Below, piece after piece: positions 6,414 to 11,502 of a stretch of DNA of 12,903 nucleotides. The number at the start of each line of letters is the position of its first letter. Position 1 is the first letter of the stretch. The notes beneath the pieces were generated by a model, which saw only the letters and a list, made by a program, of their open reading frames with translations, searched no databases and had not been told where the DNA came from. This DNA is from JAICMB01 sp049514735 (GTDB lineage Bacteria > Acidobacteriota > Terriglobia > Bryobacterales > Bryobacteraceae), in NCBI GenBank assembly GCA_049514735.1, contig JBEKUT010000183.1, positions 1 to 12,903 of the forward strand. Reading direction: 5' to 3'. The position numbers were made by a program, and so were the translations under genes.

Positions 6414-7007
6414 ATGATGAGACGGATCGCGCGAGTCGTGCCCGTACTTAGCTTTCTATTAGCCGGGAGCGCATTCGCGTCTCCCCTGCTGACCTTGAAC
6501 CCTGCCAACGGATTTATCGAAGGCGGACCGTCGGAGACCGTAGGCTGGGGATACACGTTGTCGAACGACACCCCATACTATCTTCTGGTGGACGCTTCCT
6601 ATTTCTGTCAGGTTGGCCAGGACCCGGAGTTTACCACCTGCACACAAACATTGGGAACCTACACGGACTTCATCGCCGCAAACCTGACAATTATTTCGCC
6701 GCACAGTTCTACGAGCCAGACCTTTGACCCGAATTTCATGTCCGGCGTGGGTTCCTACACCATCGACCCTAGCGCGCCGCTTTATAGCATCGACACCGGC
6801 GACATCGTAGCGACGTATCAGGAATACATGGGGAATCCGTTAGTGAGCGGCACGCAGGTGTCCGGCGACATTGAGCTTTCGGCCTCGGTCATGGTCGAAG
6901 TCGTACCCGAGCCGGCGACCCTAACGCTCGCGGGCGGATCGCTATTGTTCCTCTGGGCGCTCCGCCGCACGCTCAAGCCTCGACCCTCCGATGCAACAAG
7001 CCGCTAA
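6414..7007 (+). CDS. PEP-CTERM sorting-signal protein
   Basis: An exported protein of 197 residues. Residues 1-22 are a signal peptide (MMRRIAR, hydrophobic core, A-F-A cleavage site). The C-terminus carries the tripartite PEP-CTERM signal: VPEPATL from residue 164, a hydrophobic helix (about 168-183) and the basic RR at 184-185. Such proteins are cleaved and sorted by an exosortase, usually in species making exopolysaccharide; no exosortase is in this window. The mature domain begins LLTLNPANGFIEGGPSETVG and has two cysteines (64 and 75) that could form a disulfide; I do not recognise a named domain. The start ATG 6414 (or the adjacent ATG 6417) follows a very strong AGGAGGAG at 6396-6403. 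The last 35 bp overlap the convergent DoxX-like gene, and about a dozen residues extend beyond the basic cluster. Confidence 0.9.
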   Translation: MMRRIARVVPVLSFLLAGSAFASPLLTLNPANGFIEGGPSETVGWGYTLSNDTPYYLLVDASYFCQVGQDPEFTTCTQTLGTYTDFIAANLTIISPHSSTSQTFDPNFMSGVGSYTIDPSAPLYSIDTGDIVATYQEYMGNPLVSGTQVSGDIELSASVMVEVVPEPATLTLAGGSLLFLWALRRTLKPRPSDATSR

Positions 7008-7359
7008 AATTGGCGCGGTAATCGTGCGCCGCCAGAAACCAGAGAACAGCGGCGATCGCGCCTGGAGGTAATCCAGCGGGATCCATCAAGGCGTGAAAGA
7101 GAACGATGTTCACGATCACGGGACCGAGCAGCGTCAACGCCAGCGGCACATACTGGTTCAACAGAAGCATGACCGCCGGAATAAGCTGCAGCGCAAAAAC
7201 CACGGTCATAAAATGCGATTCCGCGAGAGCGCCGATAAATTTCCCCGCCGATCCCGAAGGCATCGGACCCATCGGAAGGAAGTGCAGGAAGCCGTTCAGA
7301 CCGAACACCAGAAACAGAAGACCAAGCAATATGCGCGCGATTCGAGAGACGATATTCAT
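6973..7359 (-). CDS. DoxX/DoxD-like integral membrane protein
   Basis: A protein of 128 residues with four hydrophobic helices at roughly 8-28, 50-67, 70-90 and 98-112. The first has the DoxX-type RILLGLLFLVFGLNGFLHF pattern, and MDPAGLPPGAIAAVLWF covers the last loop and helix. DoxX-family proteins are small inner-membrane proteins, some linked to thiosulfate:quinone reduction or redox defence, but most are uncharacterised. It starts 4 bp after the azoreductase stop, so the two form an operon and this protein probably serves the same redox or quinone-stress response. ATG 7359 is the natural start. The stop lies inside the 3' end of the PEP-CTERM gene, a 35-bp tail-to-tail overlap. Confidence 0.82.
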   Translation of the reverse strand: MNIVSRIARILLGLLFLVFGLNGFLHFLPMGPMPSGSAGKFIGALAESHFMTVVFALQLIPAVMLLLNQYVPLALTLLGPVIVNIVLFHALMDPAGLPPGAIAAVLWFLAAHDYRANFSGLLHRRVEA

Positions 7360-7363
7360 ATAA

Positions 7364-7993
7364 TTATGCCGCCTGAAACTGCGCGCGGATGGAAGCCAGC
7401 GCCGGTTGCAAAATTAGTTCACGCCCTACACCCTGCCGTAGCCGGGCCGTTCCCGCGGCGTTGACAAAACTAACATCCGTCACGCCGAGGTAATTAAACA
7501 ACGACAGCAGATAGGGCTCCACGAAGTTCATGAACGCCCTCGGACTGCCAACCTCGTAAACTCCGCCCGACGCCACCAGAAACGTCACCTTCTTATTACG
7601 AAGCAGGCCCACGGGCATGTTGTTCTCATAGACAAACGTCTTTCCTGCACGCACCACTTGATCGATCCAGAGCTTCAGTCCCCCGGGAATCGAGAAATTG
7701 TGCATGGACACGCCAATGACATACTCGTCGGCGGCTGCAAGCTCCGCGATCAGTTCATCGGAGGCCGCGAGAACCTCGCGCTGTCGCGGGGTGCGGCTCG
7801 CTTCCGGCGTGTAGGCCGCGCCGATCCACTCCGCATCGAGAACAGGCAGCTTCGTCCTCGCCAGATCGCGCTCCATAATCCTCCCGCCGGGATTCGTCTG
7901 ACTCCATCGCTGGATGAATTCCGAAGTCAGTTGCCTGCTAAAAGACGCCTCGCTCGAAAGCGGGCTGGAGTCGATTCGAAGAAGTGTGGACAT
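7364..7993 (-). CDS. azoR: FMN-dependent NADH:quinone/azo oxidoreductase (AzoR type)
   Basis: A flavodoxin-fold NAD(P)H dehydrogenase of 209 residues, close to the usual 200-210 of AzoR. It reduces quinones and azo bonds by two-electron transfer, protecting against electrophilic quinones. Landmarks are the phosphate-binding start IDSSPLSSEASFSRQL (7-22), the family signature SMHNFSIPGGLKLWID (96-111), GKTFVY (117-122) and ASGGVYEVGS (141-150) lining the FMN. ATG 7993 is preceded by AAAGGAG six bases upstream. The DoxX-like gene follows after 4 bp. A TetR-family gene runs divergently 96 bp away, and the intervening palindromes suggest that the regulator represses this operon until a quinone or similar compound is present (inference). 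Confidence 0.93.
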   Translation of the reverse strand: MSTLLRIDSSPLSSEASFSRQLTSEFIQRWSQTNPGGRIMERDLARTKLPVLDAEWIGAAYTPEASRTPRQREVLAASDELIAELAAADEYVIGVSMHNFSIPGGLKLWIDQVVRAGKTFVYENNMPVGLLRNKKVTFLVASGGVYEVGSPRAFMNFVEPYLLSLFNYLGVTDVSFVNAAGTARLRQGVGRELILQPALASIRAQFQAA

Positions 7994-8026
7994 TGAAGTC
8001 TCCTTTCACGACGTTTGATGCCTAAA

Positions 8027-8063
8027 CGACAACTGTCGATTCAACTAACCAACGACTGTCGTT
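8027..8063. promoter_or_regulatory. Two operator-like palindromes in the azoR/tetR gap
   Basis: CGACA-AC-TGTCG at 8027-8038 and AACGAC-T-GTCGTT at 8051-8063 are inverted repeats about 25 bases centre to centre, sharing an ACTGTCG half. They sit between divergent azoR and the TetR gene, the typical place for TetR-family operators. I could not assign a confident -35/-10 pair for either gene. Confidence 0.6.
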
Positions 8064-8089
8064 TTTTGCTAACCTAATAAAAGGAAGCC

Positions 8090-8656
8090 ATGCCCCAGGA
8101 AACCGCCGAGATCGTCGATCCCCGCATCCGGCGCACCCGCCAGCTTCTCCACCAGGCCCTTGAAAAGTTATTGGAAAAGAGAGAGTTCGACAAGATATCC
8201 GTCCAGGACATTGCCGAAGCCGCGACCCTCAACCGCGCTACTTTCTACGACCACTACCCGGACAAATTCGCGCTCCTCGAATGTACCGTCGGCAGCCGCT
8301 TCCACGAACTGATAGCGGAGCGCGAGGTCCAGTTCGACGGAACCTGCGGTTCGCAATTGAAGGCAATGGTGCTGGCGCTATGCGAATACCTGCCGCGGAT
8401 GCAAGGTCCGGGTGGCGCGCGCCAGTTTGAGCCGCACATGGAATCGGCGATCATCGCGGTGGTGCGGCGAATCCTGCTCGAGGGCCTGCAACGGCATCCG
8501 AGCGCAACCGGAATTGCGCCAGAGATCAAGGCGGCTACGGCAAGCTGGGCGATCTACGGTGCGACAAAGGAGTGGGCGCAAACCCCGAACCGCCCCGCGC
8601 CAGATGAAATCGCGAACACCATCATGATGCTCGTCTCCCCCATCCTCCAGCAGTAA
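8090..8656 (+). CDS. TetR/AcrR-family transcriptional regulator
   Basis: A protein of 188 residues with the TetR N-terminal DNA-binding domain. A first helix, RIRRTRQLLHQALEKLLEKR (12-31), is followed by the helix-turn-helix ISVQDIAEAATLNRATFYDHYPDK (36-59), whose T-F-Y-x-H-Y-x-D-K end is characteristic. The rest is the helical ligand-binding and dimerisation half, which does not reveal the ligand. ATG 8090 follows AAGGAAG. It is divergent from azoR-doxX and probably represses that operon and itself through the palindromes at 8027-8063. A stable hairpin follows its stop directly. Confidence 0.93.
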   Translation: MPQETAEIVDPRIRRTRQLLHQALEKLLEKREFDKISVQDIAEAATLNRATFYDHYPDKFALLECTVGSRFHELIAEREVQFDGTCGSQLKAMVLALCEYLPRMQGPGGARQFEPHMESAIIAVVRRILLEGLQRHPSATGIAPEIKAATASWAIYGATKEWAQTPNRPAPDEIANTIMMLVSPILQQ

Positions 8657-8684
8657 CGCAGACGATCGCTTTGCGTCGTCTGCG
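8657..8684. terminator. Hairpin between convergent TetR and VOC genes
   Basis: CGCAGACGA (8657-8665) and TCGTCTGCG (8676-8684) pair perfectly. Inside them CGC/GCG pair around TTT with one bulged T, giving a stem of 12 bp. It starts at the first base after the TetR stop, 9 bases past the VOC stop on the other strand. There is no T-run on either side, so it is terminator-like rather than a textbook intrinsic terminator. Confidence 0.55.
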
Positions 8685-8693
8685 CTCGGGTCG

Positions 8694-9089
8694 CTAACCC
8701 AAACGCCTCCCAATCTCCCAATGATGCCCAAACGGGTCGACCACCCGCCCGAGCCGCCAACCATACTGCTCGCCAACGGGCCAAACCACCGCCGCCCCCG
8801 CCGTCACTGCCCTCTCGAAAGCCGCATCCGGATCGTCGACCACCATCACCATCCGCACCGTCCCTCCGCCCAGCGACTCGGGACTAAAATTCAAGTGCTC
8901 CGGCGACTCATCCGCGACCCAAAAATCCGCCTCCCCTACACCCAACTGCGCCACCACCGCCCCATCCGGACTCTCCACGCAGTACAATTCCACCGCTCCG
9001 AAAGCGGCCTTGTAAAACTCCAGCGCCTTCTTCCCATTCCGAACCGACAGCATCGGAGCTATCGAGGTCTTTCGATCGCCGTCACTCAT
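8694..9089 (-). CDS. VOC superfamily protein (glyoxalase/bleomycin-resistance fold, PhnB-like)
   Basis: A protein of 131 residues with the paired beta-alpha-beta modules of the vicinal-oxygen-chelate fold. The first half has APMLSVRNGKKALEFYKAAFG (11-31). The second has GTVRMVMVVDDPDAAFERAV (76-95) and ends in GRVVDPFGHHWEIG (114-127), the hallmark of this subgroup. Members bind or modify small molecules using metal ligands (His/Glu), and many are orphan enzymes; the substrate cannot be read from the sequence. ATG 9089 has no obvious ribosome site. A CATAAT box lies only 7 bases before it on the minus strand (9101-9096), so a very short leader is possible, though I see no matching -35. It is divergent from the FAH-family gene with a gap of about 43 bp. 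Confidence 0.88.
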   Translation of the reverse strand: MSDGDRKTSIAPMLSVRNGKKALEFYKAAFGAVELYCVESPDGAVVAQLGVGEADFWVADESPEHLNFSPESLGGGTVRMVMVVDDPDAAFERAVTAGAAVVWPVGEQYGWRLGRVVDPFGHHWEIGRRLG

Positions 9090-9132
9090 CTAGCCATTAT
9101 GTTGTAACCTGCGTGTGGAGGCTATCCCAAAC

Positions 9133-9981
9133 TTGAGACTCGTTACCTATCGCCGCAACGGCGGCCAGCCGGAAGTGGGCGTACTTTCAGGCAGCGTCAT
9201 CGCCGGACTCCCGGCGGCGGAATTCCCGGACGTCCTGAGCATCCTGGCCGGCGGCGTCGAGGCCCGCGAGCGCGCCGAGAACGCGGCCGCAATAGCCGAA
9301 ACCGTGCCGCTAGCATCGGTAAAGCTGTTGGCGCCCGTGCCGCGTCCGCCCAAGCTGATCTGCGTTGGACTGAATTACCGCGACCACGCCATTGAAACCG
9401 GCAATGAGATCCCCAAGATCCCAACCATCTTCAATAAATTCCCATCGACAACCGTCATCGCGTCCGGCGATACCATCGTGCTTCCGAAAAACTCCACCAA
9501 GCCGGATTACGAAGCGGAGCTAGCCTTCGTGATCGGCAAGGGAGGCCGCCACATTCCGGCTGAGAAATGGCAGGACCACGTTTTCGGATACACCATGGTC
9601 AACGACATCAGCGCCCGCGATTTTCAATTGGCGACTTCGCAATGGCTGATGGGAAAAACGTTCGATACGTTCGCCCCCATGGGCCCTGCGCTGGTCAGCG
9701 CCGACGAAATCGCCGATCCGCACGAGCTCGACATCAGCCTGACGGTCAACGGAGAGACGCTCCAGAATTCCAACACCCGCGAGCTGATTTTCAGGATTCC
9801 GGACCTCGTCGCGTACCTCTCGAGCGTAGTCACTCTCGAACCCGGCGACGTGGTGTCGACCGGAACCCCCTCCGGCGTCGGCTTCGCCCGCAAGCCGCCC
9901 AGATTTCTGAAGGATGGAGACGAAGTGATCGTCCGCGTCCAGGGCCTCGGTGAACTACGCAACGTCTGCCAGACCGAATGA
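9133..9981 (+). CDS. Fumarylacetoacetate hydrolase (FAH) family protein
   Basis: A protein of 282 residues matching the short FAH family of 2-hydroxyhepta-2,4-dienedioate isomerases, oxaloacetate/oxalocrotonate decarboxylases and acylpyruvases. These cleave or isomerise C-C bonds of beta-keto acids using Mg2+ or Mn2+. The metal site is visible as E127 and E129 in DYEAELAFVIG and D158 in VNDISARDFQ. Other signatures are ICVGLNYRDHA (76-86) and VSTGTPSGVGF (241-251). I prefer TTG 9133 (MRLVTYRRNGG, the usual family N-terminus) because GGAGG at 9117-9121 lies before it. A GTG at 9115 would add six residues but has no ribosome site. The 43-bp divergent gap to the VOC gene may carry a shared promoter. 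Which substrate it uses cannot be settled from sequence alone. Confidence 0.92.
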   Translation: MRLVTYRRNGGQPEVGVLSGSVIAGLPAAEFPDVLSILAGGVEARERAENAAAIAETVPLASVKLLAPVPRPPKLICVGLNYRDHAIETGNEIPKIPTIFNKFPSTTVIASGDTIVLPKNSTKPDYEAELAFVIGKGGRHIPAEKWQDHVFGYTMVNDISARDFQLATSQWLMGKTFDTFAPMGPALVSADEIADPHELDISLTVNGETLQNSNTRELIFRIPDLVAYLSSVVTLEPGDVVSTGTPSGVGFARKPPRFLKDGDEVIVRVQGLGELRNVCQTE

Positions 9982-10115
9982 TACGGCAACCGCCCGCCCT
10001 TTTCGACAACCGTAACCGATTCGACAACCGAACCCCGATTCGACAACCGAACCGATTCGATAACCGTAACCGAGCCGTGACCGGAAGGGAGCGGTTCCCC
10101 GAGCCCATCGCGAAC
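9982..10115. other. Intergenic stretch between convergent genes
   Basis: A short gap between the FAH gene (+) and the small membrane protein gene (-). No gene is seen. Its main content is the degenerate tandem repeat at 10002-10073. Confidence 0.5.
10002..10073. repeat. Degenerate tandem repeat, four units of 17-19 bp
   Basis: Units at 10002-10019, 10020-10038, 10039-10055 and 10056-10073 follow the consensus TTCGACAACCGWAACCGA, with one unit extended by CC and one carrying a T for C change. The unit length varies, so no frame is kept. It lies in the 3' gap between convergent genes. No matching inverted arms are present, so it is not a simple terminator. Confidence 0.75.
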
Positions 10116-10316
10116 TCAGAACCGCGACCGTGAGGAAGCGGATTCTCGACACAAGTCGAACCGCGCGGGAAACGTGTTCTCCAAGCTGCCCATGCGCCCT
10201 TCGAGAGCAGTCATCCGCCTGTTGAGTCCGAGAAACAATAGCCCATTCATAAGCATCCCGACCAACCCCACGAAACTGGGAACGCCGATAACCAAACAAA
10301 GTTGAACGTCCGTCAT
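10116..10316 (-). CDS. Small single-span membrane protein of unknown function
   Basis: A protein of 66 residues. One hydrophobic helix (about residues 5-31: LCLVIGVPSFVGLVGMLMNG and on) is followed by a short heptad-like stretch, RMTALEGRMGSLENTF (34-49), that may form a coiled coil, and then a polar tail rich in Ser and Arg. I recall similar short proteins with the same 'IGVP...GM..N....L..RM..LE.R' layout as common in Acidobacteria, with no known function. ATG 10316 overlaps the TGA of the HicB-like gene as ATGA, so translation is coupled and the two probably act together. The coding status is supported by this overlap and the coherent helix plus coiled-coil layout. Confidence 0.65.
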   Translation of the reverse strand: MTDVQLCLVIGVPSFVGLVGMLMNGLLFLGLNRRMTALEGRMGSLENTFPARFDLCRESASSRSRF

Positions 10317-10552
10317 TTCCCAGCCCCAGTCTCCTCTTTAACCGGATCATCGAAAAGCTTGATATCGTCGGGTGCGGGCAAACCGTCCTTGCGCAGGCTC
10401 CCCAGGTAGCCGCGGATGGCGTCGCGGACCATTTCCCGCGCCTGGTCGAGAGTGTCGCCTTCAGTCACCAAGCCAGGCAGAGCCGGGCAAGTACCAACGT
10501 AGCCGCCCTCTTCAGCCGGTTCAAAAAGTACAGTGTAACGGCGTTCGGACAT
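10313..10552 (-). CDS. HicB-like small protein (type II antitoxin family), no HicA partner
   Basis: A protein of 79 residues with the partially degraded RNase-H-like HicB fold. RYTVLFEPAEEGGYVGTCPA (5-24) is followed by LPGLVTEGDTLDQAREMVRDAIRGYL (25-50), then LRKDGLPAP. HicB antitoxins neutralise the HicA mRNA-interferase, but here no HicA gene lies on either side and there is no C-terminal DNA-binding domain, so it is an orphan of the short HicB-like class. I chose ATG 10552 because the family begins a few residues before Y-T-V; ATG 10585 would add 11 residues, and neither has a good ribosome site. The downstream partner is instead a tiny membrane protein, coupled by ATGA. Confidence 0.85.
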   Translation of the reverse strand: MSERRYTVLFEPAEEGGYVGTCPALPGLVTEGDTLDQAREMVRDAIRGYLGSLRKDGLPAPDDIKLFDDPVKEETGAGK

Positions 10553-10607
10553 AGCCCTGTTCCGATTGTAGACTGGCTTGCGCATATCACCGCGCGCATC
10601 GTTCGGT

Positions 10608-10635
10608 GCGGTTCGTGCAAGTATTGAGGAACCGC
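10608..10635. other. Inverted repeat upstream of the HicB-like gene
   Basis: GCGGTTC (10608-10614) and GAACCGC (10629-10635) form perfect 7-bp arms around 14 bases. It lies 56-83 bases upstream of the HicB-like start and could be an operator or a hairpin at the truncation edge of the ATPase remnant. Confidence 0.35.
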
Positions 10636-10650
10636 GTGATTTCGAAGCGG

Positions 10651-10707
10651 TGGCGTGAACGCCTCACGAATCCTTGAAATGAGCTTGGATCTGTCCACGC
10701 CCTTCAT
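10651..10707 (-). pseudogene. 5' remnant of a second AAA+ ATPase gene
   Basis: ATG 10707, preceded by the same GGAGGCGA as the intact gene, opens a reading that begins MKGVDRSKLISRIREAFTP. This parallels MEAEEKFKLISLVHEAFTP of the ATPase at 12789. Similarity ends at about 10651. The frame then runs on without resemblance into sequence antisense-frame to the HicB-like gene, and no Walker motifs follow. It is therefore either a truncated paralogue or a retained leader now placed upstream of the HicB-like gene. Confidence 0.7.
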
Positions 10708-10718
10708 TCGCCTCCAAC

Positions 10719-10785
10719 ATCCGCTAATTTCAGCAGGTTATCCGCTAGTATCGGTCCAAACGCCGCGGCTCTAAGTGCAAACGCC
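10719..10785 (-). promoter_or_regulatory. Four-box control region, remnant copy
   Basis: ATCCGCTA occurs at 10719-10726 and 10740-10747, and CAAACGCC at 10757-10764 and 10778-10785. Each pair is spaced exactly 21 bases, two helical turns. The same four positions are kept in the copy before the intact ATPase. Which protein binds, if any, is unknown. Confidence 0.55.
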
Positions 10786-10845
10786 CCACATTGGCCCGGC
10801 CAACCGCCCTCCGATCGCTGGTGCCCGATCAAGCGGGAAACGAGC

Positions 10846-11094
10846 TTACTTTGCGGCTATGGCGCGTTCGAGCGTTTCACGAATGAACCGCGTATACGGA
10901 ATGCCGCGAGCCTTCGCGCGGGCCTTCACCGCCGCCAGCAACGGCTTCGGCACGCGCATATTGATCTGCTCATCTTTCTTCTCAAACTCGAACCGCGCCG
11001 GCTTAAACTGCGAAAAGTCGAGCTGAGAAAGATCTTGCGCCAGGAACGCCTCAGCGTCCTGATCGCTTTTCAGACGGGGAACTTTCTTCTTCAT
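10846..11094 (-). CDS. CopG/BrnA-type antitoxin
   Basis: A protein of 82 residues of the type II antitoxin class that carries a ribbon-helix-helix domain at its C-terminus. The toxin-binding N-terminus is KKKVPRLKSDQDAEAFLAQD; the DNA-binding part is INMRVPKPLLAAVKARAKAR (44-63) followed by GIPYTRFIRETLERAI. The 'R-V-P...L...K..A...G.PYTRFIR..LE' pattern is typical. It neutralises the BrnT-like toxin encoded just upstream and should repress the operon. ATG 11094 is chosen because residues 22 onward carry all similarity. It overlaps the toxin gene by 44 bp, the usual toxin-first arrangement of brnTA. Confidence 0.87.
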   Translation of the reverse strand: MKKKVPRLKSDQDAEAFLAQDLSQLDFSQFKPARFEFEKKDEQINMRVPKPLLAAVKARAKARGIPYTRFIRETLERAIAAK

Positions 11095-11392
11095 AAGCCT
11101 CAATCTCCTTCGCATGCATATATCGGGCCGACACAGGACGAATGAGGCGCCGTCCATCCTTAGTCCTTATTGTGGAGGCGACAAAATTGTGAAGGCGACA
11201 AACAAAGGCCGCCATGCGCCTGTTCTTCCCCACGGCGATCAATCGGTCCTCGTCCGTCATGTGCTTCAGGTCGGGCGCTATTCGGGGGCTATGCTGAAAC
11301 AAAGCCTCAATCTGGGCAATCGTAACGCCGTGCTCTTGGCACTTCGTCCTGTTGCCGTGATCCCAATCGAATCCGCTGACCCGCAAATTCAC
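11051..11392 (-). CDS. BrnT-type ribonuclease toxin
   Basis: A protein of 113 residues of the BrnT family, RelE-fold ribonucleases that arrest growth by cutting RNA. Motifs are FDWDHGNRTKCQEHGVTI (8-25), corresponding to the family's 'F-D-W-D-x-x-K-x..N..KHGV', the ED at 48-49 and C-terminal RPVSARYMHAKEIEAYEE (85-102), the 'ISAR....E...Y' signature. The middle (about 66-83: RLHNFVASTIRTKDGRRL) differs from the usual short beta-hairpin, and the tail after residue 102 is an extra charged extension. The start is GTG 11392 without a clear ribosome site, just downstream of a palindrome. It is co-transcribed with the overlapping antitoxin. Confidence 0.85.
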   Translation of the reverse strand: MNLRVSGFDWDHGNRTKCQEHGVTIAQIEALFQHSPRIAPDLKHMTDEDRLIAVGKNRRMAAFVCRLHNFVASTIRTKDGRRLIRPVSARYMHAKEIEAYEEESSPSEKRSGR

Positions 11393-11405
11393 GGTAGCAT
11401 AAATC

Positions 11406-11419
11406 TATACAACTGTATA
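11406..11419. promoter_or_regulatory. Palindrome in the brnT-type promoter region
   Basis: TATACA-AC-TGTATA is a perfect 6-bp-arm palindrome 14 bases upstream of the toxin GTG. Being A/T-rich and next to the start, it probably overlaps the -10 region and is a good candidate for antitoxin autoregulation. A -35-like TTGGCT lies further upstream with uncertain spacing. Confidence 0.5.
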
Positions 11420-11462
11420 TACATTTGCGGTTGGGTAGGAAAGCCAAGGCTCAACGCCTAGA

Positions 11463-11499
11463 TTTGCGTTGATGCGCAAAGCGGCGATCCGTTTTGCGC
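11463..11499. terminator. Overlapping alternative hairpins after the ATPase gene
   Basis: GCGCAAA (11474-11480) pairs with TTTGCGC (11493-11499), and the inner CGG/CCG pair closes a 4-base loop, giving a stem of about 11 bp just past the ATPase stop. TTTGCG (11463-11468) can instead pair with the same CGCAAA. There is no T-run, so it is a terminator-like or attenuator-like structure. Confidence 0.45.
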
Positions 11500-11502
11500 G
11501 GA

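Larger units (their letters stand above)
10651..10797 (-). repeat. Duplicate of the AAA+ ATPase gene's start and upstream region
   Basis: This stretch aligns without gaps to 12733-12879 at a constant offset of 2082. Between the start codon and the far end I count about 20 mismatches in some 90 positions. Stretches such as CATTCGCCTCCAACATCC and GCAAACGCCCCACATT are identical. It covers about 19 codons plus the leader. Confidence 0.88.

Noticed and set aside
9096..9124. Promoter for the VOC gene using CATAAT at 9101-9096
   Set aside because: No acceptable -35 at 16-18 bases; only mentioned as a possible short leader.
9955..10350. Long minus-strand frame of about 131 codons across the tandem repeat
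   Set aside because: It reads through the repeat as Arg/Leu/Ser-rich sequence and lies in the wrong frame over the HicB-like and small membrane genes; no recognisable domain.
10465..10707. 80-codon minus-strand frame starting at the ATPase remnant
   Set aside because: Only the first 19 codons resemble the ATPase; the rest overlaps the HicB-like gene in another frame and looks random, so only the remnant is annotated.
8027..11419. Shared ACAACTGT core in the palindromes at 8027-8038 and 11406-11419
   Set aside because: The outer arms differ completely (CG versus TAT) and the genes are regulated by different protein families; eight shared bases are easily chance.
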